Source: Pelomyxa schiedti (lineage: Eukaryota; Evosea; Pelobiontida; Pelomyxidae). Taken from it: a stretch of 53,660 bases of DNA. The notes under the pieces were generated by a model, which was not told the DNA's origin, did no database searches, and worked only from the letters and a program-made list of their open reading frames with translations. The position numbers and the translations under genes are program-made. Shown here piece by piece: positions 23,101-33,351 of the stretch. Location of the stretch: the NCBI GenBank assembly GCA_020536535.1, contig JAHLWZ010000566.1:2229-55888 (forward strand). The letters are read 5' to 3'. Numbering within the stretch: the first letter of the stretch is position 1; each line of letters starts with the position of its first letter.

Positions 23101-24911
23101 GTTCATCTTCTTCCTCTAAGAAGCACAAAAAAACGCAGGATGAAGACCTTCCAATAGTAGAAATGCCCGAGGCAGAATCTACGACCGATGTACCTTTGGA
23201 GAGCAAGCATGTCTGTAATGAAGGTGAAGGTGAAGTAAGGCCGATAGAAAGTATCACAGATGTTTCTCAAGAAGAGAAGAGAGATATTGTGGTGGAACTT
23301 GGTGGGGAGTCTAGTCTCCAAACTCCCGTTGTGGATCCTGGTATAGCAGAATCTCACGAAGAACAAAGCACCAGCACGCACATTGAGGTGCCTGATGCCG
23401 AAAATACCAGTTTAGATACGCACACAGAGGAGCTGCACACTGATGAAACAACCACTGAGGAAAAACAGAATGAGCAGCCTTCCGTGGGAGAGCTTCGTAG
23501 AGAGGAAAGCACAGAGGCTCCAAAAGTAGAGGCTACCGAGGAATCCAATTCTGAGCACGAGCTCAATGTGGCACCTGACGCTGAGGAACCCTCCGTGGAA
23601 CAGCCTACTTTGGCAGTGGAGACCAGTGCAACCAAGGCCGAGAATATCGTGGCAGAATCCACCACCGATGAACATAGTTTGCCACAATCGAAGCAACCAG
23701 AGGAAGTGCGAGAACTTGAGACACAACCATCGGTAGTTGAAGAGCCCGAACACAGAACAGGAACAGAAGAACCCGAACCCGAACACAGAACAGAAGAACC
23801 CGAACCCGAACACAGAACAGAAGAACCCAAGACAGAAGTTCTCCCTACAACTGATACGAGTTCGGAGATAAAACTCGAGGAGCCCGCCGCTCCTATAGAA
23901 GAGACCACTCACATTTCAGAACCAGTTGTAACTGTAGATACGGTTCCAACAACCGATACTGTTCCGATTATTGAGCCAGTTCCTACCACAGAACCAGTTG
24001 TAACTGCAGACACTGTTCCAATTACAGAACCCGCCCCAACGACCGAGACTGTTCCAATTATTGAGCCAGTTCCTACCACAGAACCAGTTACAACCTTCGA
24101 GACAGTGTCGGAACCAGAACCGGTTCCACTTACAGAACCTACTTCAGTTCCCACAGAGACAACACAACTAAATGAGAATATCAGTGCTATACAGGGAGAT
24201 AATAGTACAAAGCCAGTGGATGACCCCGCAAGCGAACCAGAAAAACAGGTGAATGGAACTCCAAGTGACGATGCAACTTTGGAGACACAGGTGGTCGAAC
24301 TACACTCTAATGTGGACACAGTTCCGGCTGAACGTACTTCAGAGGAAGTACCCACCGAAGACACAAAACAAACAGACATTTTGGAACAGGTTACCACTGT
24401 GGAATCAAGCTCTCCAACATTTGTGCCGGAGGAGAAACACAAGAAGAGTTCTTCTTCATCCTCTTCATCCAAGAAGAAGAAGAAATCGTCCTCCTCGTCA
24501 TCAAAGAAGAAAAAATCCTCGTCCTCCTCAAAGAAGAAGTCTTCTTCGTCCTCCAAAAAGCACCTGAAGGTGGATGACAAAGAAGACAAAGAGGAAAGCA
24601 CAGCACAGAGCAAATCTGAAGACAACCCAGCCTCTGTAGAGAAGAAACAGGAACCGGAACAGGAATGGGATGAAGAAGAAGACGAAACGGAGGCTACCGA
24701 CACACCCGCAACAGAGCAAGTAGCAATACCAGAATCACCCCCACCCCCAGTACGCCCACTCTTCGTTTTGTCAAGTCCTTCACTTACCATAATACAGGAA
24801 ACGCCTGATGTATTCATCCCACCACCAGATGTATCCATTCCGTCACCCGAGGGAACCATCACACTACCCGACGATATACTACTACTACCATCACCACCAG
24901 ACAACCTCTAA
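17187..24911 (+). CDS. FKBP15: FKBP15-like protein: WH1-like region, FKBP domain, coiled coil, acidic Ser/Lys-rich tail
   Basis: The first exon MSDGDDFFLDT joins to LNNIFQSDQPT and FKYVATPRQKQ, the FKBP15 N-terminal pattern. Next come a WH1-like part (LALLANSPTAVQLMMY, FTDRSTTWSISFKNAED) and an FKBP domain about 18165-18575 (GDILGIKYTGWILN, WNEGLVDTKRGTKRVLVVP, GKIPPNANLVYEVEVLRL). A Pro/Gln-rich linker (18844-19080) leads to a long coiled coil from ALQRLVDESDRQKREISDK (19470) to about 22140, then VLNSVYGFIQKSMTG, the FKBP15 post-coil motif. The open frame then runs to 24911 as a very acidic, low-complexity tail. FKBP15 (WAFL) acts on early endosomes and actin-based transport; prolyl-isomerase activity is weak or absent in the family. 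The tail is far longer than in animal FKBP15. Confidence 0.85.
22380..22810 (+). repeat. Asp/Glu-rich low-complexity coding tract
   Basis: GAC/GAT/GAG-rich triplets encode an Asp run, a Thr/Ser/Ala block and then two copies of a GEMDA-x-GE-ALEGSEGES type unit (around 22538-22590 and 22601-22660). This is the first part of the FKBP15-like tail. The antisense strand also has an open Ser-rich frame simply because of the triplet bias. Confidence 0.75.
23740..24560 (+). repeat. EPEHRTEEP, VPTTEPV and Ser/Lys repeats in the FKBP15-like tail
   Basis: Three successive repeat types are seen: a 9-10 residue EPEHRTEE unit (three copies, 23743-23830); a Thr/Glu/Pro/Val repeat of the form TTDTVPIIEPVPTTEPVVTA (23930-24140, about six diverged copies); and alternating Ser and Lys runs (24430-24560, with a shorter earlier block at 23050-23130). 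The Ser/Lys blocks resemble phosphorylation-rich nuclear or RNA-binding tails, but no specific function is implied. Confidence 0.8.
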
Positions 24912-24977
24912 AACAAAAAATTTTTTTTCTATTACTTTTTCCCCGGTTTCTTATGCTTTCCCCTAATCGTAGCTGGG

Positions 24978-25676
24978 ATGATGCACCCTTCTGGGCAGCG
25001 AAGAGGCACTACGCTGTATCAACTGCTGTGCAGTGGTGCCATTCCACCCGACGCAGTCGCTACATTGGCGCCAGAGTCCAGGCCCCACGTCTCTTCGCTC
25101 TCGTTTCGTCGCCGCAATCCTTCGTCTGCAAATTCGACTACTACAACCACCACCACGACTGCTAGTAGCTCCGCAATCGACGGCGGCGACAACGACGGGG
25201 GAGTGGTGGCGACGTGCAGCGTGTGGTCCAAGTCGTTGCCCCGCGACGCCGCGATGCCGTGCACGGCGCAGGCCCTGAGGGACTCCATGTCCCGAATGGC
25301 GTTCGGCGTGGTGCTGGCCCACGGCGGCTACTTCGCGGCGGCGACGTGCGGGCCAGCGGGCGAGGCGTCGGGGTCGGCGCACCGGGCGACGCACTGCGCC
25401 GTGTCCCACAATGGCGAGTACGACCGCGGCAAGTTTGTGCGCGCGGCGTCGAGCAACCTCGACCGCGGGGGCGCGCTCGGCGCCGCGCTGGCCGCGTGCT
25501 CGGTCGTGCTCGTGCACCTGCCCGGGAAGAACGCGGCCCTCAGGCCCAAGTGGCTGGTCGACACCTCCACGTGCTTGGTGATTGGGGTGCCCTTTGCTCC
25601 CAAGGGACGCCCTTGCTTCGAAGAAGCAGTAGCCGTTCTACGCAAGTTCTTGTGTCCAATCGATGCCAAGTACTAA
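24978..25676 (+). CDS. Intronless GC-rich gene resembling the VLRF1 domain (Vms1/ANKZF1)
   Basis: 232 residues in one exon. After a Ser/Thr-rich N-terminus, residues about 100-230 follow the order of the VLRF1 (Vms1-like release factor) domain: VVLAHGGYFAAATCG (compare VVMLLGGHFAGAVFQG in ANKZF1), a His/Thr-rich strand, FVRAASSNLDRGGALGAAL (SAGANLRRYNEATL), CSVVLVHLPGKNAALRPKWL (ILLRAPRSGR), and VIGVPFAPKGRPCFEEAVAV near the end (RRPTFQELQRVL). Vms1/ANKZF1 cleave peptidyl-tRNA on stalled 60S ribosomes. The GxxQ catalytic loop expected before the SAGANL-like helix is not seen (HNGEYDRGK instead), and there is no zinc finger, ankyrin or p97-binding part. GC content is well above the neighbours. 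The match is by eye, so moderate. Confidence 0.45.
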   Translation: MMHPSGQRRGTTLYQLLCSGAIPPDAVATLAPESRPHVSSLSFRRRNPSSANSTTTTTTTTASSSAIDGGDNDGGVVATCSVWSKSLPRDAAMPCTAQALRDSMSRMAFGVVLAHGGYFAAATCGPAGEASGSAHRATHCAVSHNGEYDRGKFVRAASSNLDRGGALGAALAACSVVLVHLPGKNAALRPKWLVDTSTCLVIGVPFAPKGRPCFEEAVAVLRKFLCPIDAKY

Positions 25677-25989
25677 TTTGTTATTGCATGTAGGTATTCT
25701 ATTCTCAGGTTATTTTTTTTTTTCCCCTTTACAAACGTGCAAACAAACATGACTTTTTTCCCCCACTGCTTTGCCGCTTACACTAAAATTGACCATAGGC
25801 ATTTGTAACATTTTATTATAAAAACAAGTTCTGGTAAGGATAGACCATTTTTTAAAATGGTCCTAGTGTTGCTTGTCGACTATTATCGATTAACATAATA
25901 CAGCCCACACTGGAGGGTTTAAGAGAATGTCTCATTCACCTAGGTTGGTTTTTAGGCCGATTTGATAGAACGAAAAAGATACTCAAATA
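25677..25989. other. Convergent intergenic region
   Basis: Between the stops of the VLRF1-like gene (plus) and the RasGEF gene (minus). It is AT-rich with T runs and holds one strong inverted repeat (25843-25862). No ORF or RNA gene is recognised; it should contain both 3' UTRs and poly(A) sites. Confidence 0.6.
25843..25862. repeat. 20-bp near-perfect palindrome
   Basis: GACCATTTT, TT, AAAATGGTC: nine paired bases on each side of a 2-base centre, between two convergent genes. It could form a short hairpin in either transcript, or be a protein site; it may also be chance in AT-rich DNA. Confidence 0.7.
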
Positions 25990-28900
25990 TCAGGAAGAAG
26001 AGGGCGGCTTTGTCTTCCCGTCGGCACTTTCCTGGGGTTTTGGTTCAATGTGTGGGTGCTTCTGTATCTTGCGTTTATCTTCCCTATTGGGTGCTGTGAG
26101 TGAAGTGGATGTTCCCCTTGCCTTACTTGAAAATTTTCTTTGCAAGTTTCTGAATAAACTTCTCATCTTTCGGATTTCTGTTTGATATTTTAGTTGTAAA
26201 TAAGGAAAGTGAGAGAAGTCCTACGGAGATCCATCTTCCAATGCCTTACTCATTTCAAACAAAGCATCTTCGGATTCTTCCACATGCACCGTTTCTAAAA
26301 AGTGCTGAATTGAATACACTGGAATGAGGTTATATGTTGTTCCCTGGAACTTGGCAAGTTCCCTAGTGGAAATGTTATAAACAATTGGAACAAGAAAGTA
26401 ATTGCCTGATCACTTTGGCCAATCGGCGCCATTTTGCGAAATTTATCATTTTTTCACCCGAGGGTGATTCTATTGTGTCCGGATTTCCTTGGTTAAGGAA
26501 CAGACAGTCCGTGATGCTTATGCCTGAAGCATAATTAGTTTAAACATTTCCTTTTGGTCAATAAACCTAGGAATGGTACACAGGGATGCTTTGGATGCTT
26601 TTCGAAAATAGTTTGTAACCTGGCACGGTATTCTTGATGGTTCTCATTTGAGGAAATGAATCTCTCAAGTTGGCAGAAAATTTCCATAGTATTGCTTGGT
26701 AAAATCTATTGCGAATAAGAAAGAAGATTGTGCTTGAAGAATAAACCCTCCAAGTAGACCGAAGTCTGTGGATAGCTGAGCTTCCAAGACTTGACATTAT
26801 TTCTTTTACTGTAGATAAATTGTTGATGCCTAGTGAAGCCTAGAAAATGGTGAATGCTAGTATGCCAGAAAATGCTTCAAACCATGGCTACAAGGATGAA
26901 CTTGTGTAGAACAAAGGCCCGTGCCACGATATCTTTTTGAGCCAAGATCTCTGTGGAAACCCAATTCACATGCTTTTTTTTAATCCATTATTTCACAGGG
27001 TTCCTGTAGGAAAAGTGGAACAAACCCTGTTAATTTTGGCTGTCATTTCCGTGATATTTTTGAAGTTCTCCCTATTCTTATTAGCCATTTTGTATACAAA
27101 TTCTGAAGATCTGATTTTCATGAAGCTTTCATATTCAATAAGGGCCATTTGGCGTGCAACCTGTAGAGTTGTATTAAGGTTGGTGCTATTTGGGTTTGAA
27201 TAACCTCCTCTGGGTGAAGGTCAAAGAAGGAGGTGATGTGAGGTATATCTTCGTACAGTATAGGCGTTGGGGGTGCGGTACGCTGGACTCCAACATTTGG
27301 AATGATTTGAGGTCTGGTTTCAATCTTGGAAGCTCAGAACATGCAAAAAAAAAAAAAAAATAAATAAATTTGCACATACCACAGTTTGCAAGTTGCCAAT
27401 TAATACACGGCATGGTGGAAATCTGTCTACAAATTCGAGAAGAGCTTGACGGCATTGTTCTTGAAGTGCTGGGTCATACTTAAAGTCTTCTGGGCAAAGC
27501 ATGAACCAATACTTCATTAAGTTGGAAATTCTTTGTAAGATTAGATGCAGGGTGGGGAGGTAAAAGAAACCTCAGTCGAATTTGATTGAGTTTCGTCTTT
27601 CTATAAATTTCCCAGTCCGTTCCTTCAGGCCTTGGTGCAAAAAACCTTGTTTTTATGGTTACTGCATGGGGAGGTGGAGAAAGGCTATTGATGAACCGTG
27701 CATGCAGCAATTCTAAGAATTCAGATGACGCACTGAAAATGCGATATGTCAAGAGGAATGCTCCCATATCGTCATCATCACCACTTAACCTTCCTATCGA
27801 TTTTATTTTTAGTTGGCTTTCTTCCTATTTGTTTGTGCATACTAGGTTGGATATCAGATGTGAAGTAATGAACAAGCTTGTAAATAGTGGCAGCTTTAAT
27901 AGGGGGTGCTCCACCCTCTTCAGTTGCTTCACTTTGTAGCAGTTACATAAAAGAGATTGGTAATAATGCAACCTGAAAATGCTATTGTTTTCTGAATAAG
28001 GTTCTTCCACTTTTTGAAAACGAGGCTCTGTGAATCGAGGCATGTCTTCTTCTCTTTCCTCCTATCATTGACATCAAAATTGAGCAAATCACTTTTGCAA
28101 GTTTCACATACAGGAATCCCAACTCTGGATCCAGACCAAGGTGATAATGAACAGGAAGGGTTTAAGTCCAGAAAGATGTTGGATTTCCCTCTCACTTCTT
28201 CAGGAGTCTAAGGTGTATGTGAGCTGGTAGGTTTCTTTTAATTCCTTGCTTAACTTAGGCGGCCTATCAAAAGCAGTTGCCGATGATGCCCGAGGTCTAT
28301 GTTCGACCTGAGGCAATGAGTGAAAGGAAAAAAAGGGGGAGACATTTAGAAGGGATTAAAGAGTTATGGAAGTATTAACTGTGAGAGATGGCTTACTACT
28401 CACAGTGACCTTGCCTAAATGTAACGTGTAAAAGGCAAAAGGCATGGAGAGAGGAAAAATATTTAAAATTTTTGAGTACCAGCTGCTTTTTTCAGTGCCA
28501 GGTTAGCTTCAGAGAGATTGAATTGCGCATTACAACATGGACATGTAACAGCAACATATACCTCACCACCTGAAGTGTCATCACTGTCAGAGGGATTGAT
28601 CATCAATGGTGGTGCTGTGCTTGGAATAGTGCAACTGAGAGTTGGGCTGGATGTAGAGGTTGATGTGGTGATGGATGTGAGAGATATAGTTGGCACAGAA
28701 GTGAAAGTTGGAGTTGCAGGTCCAGAAGGTGGTGTAGACACATGTGAAGTGTTGCTCACACCCCCTTCATCTACAGGGGCAACTAAGTCAATGAAGGCAA
28801 CTACTTGTGAGTGATGACGGTGATGGTGTGAATTGTTCAATGTTACTTTCAGTGGAATTACCTTATCCACTCCAGTATCCTACACAATGCGTATCTTACT

Positions 28901-29228
28901 TTTTAATCCCCAACACATTACATATTTCCATCAAAGCACGAAGCGTTATTTGAAAGAAAAAAAAAAAAAAAAAAACGCGAACAAAAAATGAAAAAAAAAA
29001 AAAAAGGGGGGGTTCCCAAACTTCAATTCTGAATAGGGACTGACACCGCCTCGTGGTCTGCTTGCGTGAGTGTCTGACGTGATCATCAGACGTTCCCGAT
29101 GCGGAACCCGCGGACGACGTCACCACCACGGTTGGAACCGTCATTATGGGAGGGGGCGCTGTCGCCCCTGGCCTCGGGCTCATGCTCCCTCTGTCGTTTG
29201 ATTGGTCAATCTCAGACGAGTCGGACAT
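25990..29228 (-). CDS. Ras-family guanine nucleotide exchange factor (RasGEF_N plus CDC25 domain)
   Basis: Start ATG at 29228 (MSDSSEIDQSNDRG), then Ser/Pro/Thr-rich exons with a small CPCCNAQFNLSEANLAL Cys motif (28500-28550). RasGEF_N is recognised by FLLTYRIFSASSEFLELLHA (27690-27760) and PALQEQCRQALLEFVDRFPP. The catalytic CDC25 domain follows: DIPHITSFFDLHPEEVIQTQ, then IMSSLGSSAIHRLRSTW (the conserved RL..TW helix), ITDCLFLNQGNPDTIES and INFAKWRRLAKVIRQLL, which match the RasGEF core (fi.eGnPd; NF.K...a..i). The tail LETVHVEESEDALFEMSKAL continues through two more short introns to KPPSSS and a stop at 25990. The protein loads GTP on a Ras/Rap-type GTPase at membranes; which GTPase cannot be told. 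Confidence 0.88.
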
Positions 29229-29397
29229 GTTGAACGAGTTTTTGCTTGTTGTCCTTTTTGTTCTTTCGCTTTGTTGAACCCGGCGATTTTCAGATAAAAA
29301 GAGAATTCCAGATTGATTTGGGATTTGGTGCGGTGCTACACAGACAGAAGAATGTGGGGGTGGTTTCTGTTTATATAGTACAAAAGGGCTCTGGGCC

Positions 29398-32379
29398 TCA
29401 GAGCCTGTTGTTGGATTCAGCCTTGATTTTGGCCAAAGAATCCAAAGCCTGTTGTAGAACTGGCCTCGTGCCGCCGTCGTGGTCAGCCAACAGGTGGTAG
29501 TTTCTGAGAAGCATCAAGACAGATGCCTTTAGCAACTCAGACTGAGCCGTGAGGCTCTGGGAGTACTCCAGAGACTGGTAGATAAGCATCACATTCTCCG
29601 CATTGAGCTGTTTGTGCAGCGATGTTTCGCATGCCTTCTGCAGACTCGGGTGCCCATATCTGTATTTCCGGTACGTGAAATTAGAATTGGTGCGGAAGAA
29701 TCCCCTCCACTTCTCACTCAAAGAAAGAGCATTCATACTTTACGGCGAGCGCGTGGAGGTTGAGCAGTCCTTGCTGGTCATCAAACTTCACTGAGAGCTC
29801 AGTTGTATATAGAAACACAAGAAAGGCGCGAAAGGCTTGAAGGTCTGTGTCTTCGAGCACTATTCTGGACTGGACACCTTCTTTCCAAGCCCCGCTTTTT
29901 TTCCCCCTAGTGTCAGGGAAAGAAGCTTCTAATGCGGAGATACCTGAGCATGCGATGAAAGAAGTCGCATTGCCCGCTAAGTACGATTCTGTGAGCATAA
30001 AGGTCTTGTCCTTCAACAACTAGAACAACATCACTGAACTCTTTGTTGAAGAGGAATCTGGGCCGATTTTAAAAGTGGAAATAAGATTGGATGTACCAAC
30101 CGTCCAAGATGCTGCATGAAAGGCGCAGGGGTAAATGTAGTTGAGGGTATTGCAGGAGAAACTGCATTACAAAGAAGAGGTAATGGGAGATTGTTGAACG
30201 CATCAGGGACAGTGAAGTCCGCCCCATGTTCAATGAGCAACTTAGAAAGAGTAGGTAGGAGCAATTATATAGTAAGTAACGGAACCTTCGTAAGAGGAAT
30301 ATTGAATGTCCTTGAGAACGGTTAGAGGGATTCTCTAAATATAAGGCATATTACTTGCAAGCCAAGTGGAGAGCTGTCTCTTTGGTGTTCTCCAATATGG
30401 CATTGGTATCGGCTACATTCTCCAGTAGTAATTTTACAACAGGTAGAGACCCTGCCTTAATGGCTGCGTGAAGACAAGGGATTCCCTATTTTAACTTTGA
30501 TTCAGACCCAAGGAAGGTTGCGTTTGAAGGTAACTTGAAAAGTCGAATTTACTGAGGCTCCTTTTGCGATTAATGTAGTCACTTCTTTCAAGCTCGCAGA
30601 GGAACAAGCATTCCACAAAGAAGTAGAAATGTCTGTGACAGTAGCAGAACTTGGTGTAAAAGTTAATTTACAGAATCAGAATTATTTCTATCCATACGAG
30701 GCTGAGACATCTAGACCAGACGACATATCTTGCATTTTGTTTACAGTTTGCGTGAGGCTGGCCCTAGCGCTTCTGTACCCTGGAAAGTCAATGTAAGTGG
30801 TTGTGAGTGTAGAAATTACGTACATGGTTGTGCAAGTATTGTGGGAATATTGTGCATTGTAATAATAATCGATAAAGCAGCATTTGCTGCAGACAGATTC
30901 GATCGCATCCCAAACTTAGATGTAGATGGGGGAATTTTGGCAAATTTTCTAAGCAGAAGTTCAGAAGAGTCAATCTGGCAGTAAAACAGTACTGCTCAGC
31001 GAAACTGCAAAAAAGTTTCGCACAGTGAACAATAGCATCAGTAGCTTTGGGGAGAAACTCTTCAGAAAAATTGCTGGACTTGAATGAGAGCTCTCGGAAA
31101 CTACTAGTAATTGTATTATACTGTGCCAATACAAATGACATGTTGTCACTGCAGTTTTTAATATTCATTGCTATTTGGAGTGTAAGGTCAGAGAATGAAA
31201 AACGACAAGTTACTTGATGCAGTATTAGTAATTGTTTGATAAGCTCTGTGTATGCTAGTGACCTGCTTTAATTCCACGATGACATCATCTGGAAAATTGA
31301 TAGCTGCAAGCTGCGAAGGAGAAAGGTTATCGGCCTTCTCAGAGAGTGCATAAGCAGACTAGATATAGGGCATAAGAAATTTTATCTCGCAAAGACGGGT
31401 AAAACTTTTGCAAACTCAGCCGTTTCTTCAATAGGAAAATTCCTACTCGCTAAGGAGTTATAACCTGATCGCAGCTCATGAACTTGTTCTGAAGTGACAG
31501 TGGACACAAAAGCCGATTTAAAGCTTGAAGCCTTGGCCTATTTCAATGAGAAAAAAATTTCCAAAAGGGGCTCCGTATACCATCATTTCTTCTTGGTGAG
31601 TTTGTTTGGCCACTGGCTGTGGAAGTACTCGCACAACGTGAGTTAGTTGATTGCGAGCACGTGGTGGAGGAACCGGAGGAGCATTGGCAGAAAGTGGATG
31701 AGGAGGAGGTGGCGGGGGTGGGGGTGGTGGACAGACTTCAGGCCCTGTTGTTGAACTTTCCAAGCAGTTTGACGATCGAGCAAACCCAATGGAACGGCAC
31801 AGTAACGAAACCAGCGCCTAGGTGAATCAGAATGGGACACAGTAAAGATAAGTTCAAAATGAAACATAGTAAGACAAACTGAAAAGTTGCCAGGATCACT
31901 GTCCTCAATGGGATGTAACCCACACGTATTAGAGTGTTCCACTACAGCACCCGAAGTGGAAGCAGAAACAGTTAATTCTTCTGAACTTTCATCTGGTGCG
32001 TCAGGTGCAACAGCAACAGCCTCAGTCTCTGTCTCTGTCGCAGACTCACCAGATGCGGCGCCGTCACCACTGGCCGCGACCGGTTCCTCTTCCATGCATG
32101 ACCACAGCCGGTTCTGAGCCACACTCCACACCAGCACAGAAGAGCCACAGCCACCGCCGGGACTCGAACCCGCGACCCCGCGCATGGTCCTCACAGAGAA
32201 ATCCAAGCCCCCGGCGCACACGACGTCGCAAAGACGGCCAGCCTCGTCGACGTGCCTGTGCTCGAGGCCACACGATACCAGCCTGGTCTGAGCATAGAAA
32301 TCAAGCCTCAGCACAGTCCCTTCACGTTCCACAAGCACCCAGAAACTACGTGAGGACGAGGGCACAGTGCTGGGTAGGC

Positions 32380-32410
<31 letters not shown>

Positions 32411-32879
32411 GCACTCTGTAGATGTAGTCGAGGTCGATGTGGATGTGTCAGTGGAAGACTCTGTACGGCAGCAGAGCTCGGGTGGGACCAACTTGGGGTC
32501 CAGGGAGGCAAGCAGCTCGGCAAGCCTGTCACAAACCAAGGACAAAAAAGTCATTCTCTACCTCTTTTCGAAGTACTTCACTTGTGCAGTGTATTCTTGT
32601 TGTTTGAATGGATTGTGGGCTTGAGGTTTTTTTCCTGGTGTACCATAATTTCTCGAAAGGCAATGTTTTCAGGTGAACCACTGGGGTTATTAATAAACCA
32701 CACACCAAGTGGGTGAGGAAGGTGATTAGGGTTGACGAGTGAGTGAGAGCAATTCCCATTTCGGAGCCGCCAATCGATTTAGGGGTAAATTCACACCAAA
32801 CCGCCAGAATGAAAAGAGCCAGCAAAAACTTACCACGTTGCCGCAAAAAGTATTTGAAGATCTCCACATCATTTTGCAT
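29398..32879 (-). CDS. Ankyrin-repeat and BTB/POZ domain protein with proline-rich linker
   Basis: Read from MQNDVEIFKYFLRQR at 32879 (followed by a GTAAGT donor) through several exons to the stop at 29398. The N-terminal part (LAELLASLDPKLVPPELCC, SFWVLVEREGTVLRLDFY) belongs to no family I recognise. A run of ten or so prolines (near 31690-31730) is followed by helical exons. Ankyrin repeats then appear (PCLHAAIKAGSLPVVKLLLE; LSKLLIEHGADFTVPDAFNN), and a BTB domain: FSDVVLVVEGQDLYAHRIVL (30000-30050), then DLQAFRAFLVFLYTTEL (29810-29860). The C-terminal helices end in SLAKIKAESNNRL. Ankyrin-BTB proteins commonly act as CUL3 substrate adaptors; that role is inferred. The joins in 32500-32870 are uncertain. 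Confidence 0.75.
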
Positions 32880-32993
32880 AAAAAAATCTTTGCTGGTGCG
32901 AACGAAAGAAAAAAAAAAAGAAACGGGGAAAAAAAAAAAAAGAAAACAAACGACGAATACACACGGCATCAGCGGGGACGACAGCGGAAAACG
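32880..32993. promoter_or_regulatory. Divergent promoter region, ankyrin-BTB / NBR1-like
   Basis: Only about 114 bp separate the two divergent start codons. It contains two A-rich runs (32909-32919 and 32930-32941) that would read as T-rich on the other strand. No TATA box is seen. The 5' UTRs must be very short or overlap. Confidence 0.5.
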
Positions 32994-33301
32994 ATGATAG
33001 GCGACACCCACGGGTCACCCGAAAACACGCGTCGGCGAGCGGCGACGTGCCCGTCGCCGTCGCAGTCGCAGTCGAAAGATTGGCGGTTGAAGCAAGAGGG
33101 GCGTCTCCTGGTGAAACTGACCATCGAACTGCCCGAAGCGTCGTTTCGCGAGATCCGGCGCGTGGCGATGGCGTCGCGGCCGTCGCTGGAGCAGCTGCGG
33201 GGCTTGGTGGACCAGCTGCTGCTGCAGTCTGTGCCGCGTGAGTCCGTGGCTCTCATGTGGCTGGACGAGGAAGGAGTACGTGCGGCACTGCCAATCCACC
33301 T

Positions 33302-33351
<50 letters not shown>

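Noticed and set aside
22292-23257. Long Ser-rich open frame on the minus strand under the FKBP15-like tail
   Set aside because: It is the complement of GA-rich low-complexity triplets; the plus frame continues from a conserved gene by a valid splice, and the antisense protein has no domain.
23909-24904. Second long antisense frame (Ser/Val/Gly repeats)
   Set aside because: Mirror of the TTEPV and Ser/Lys repeats on the plus strand; no start context or family.
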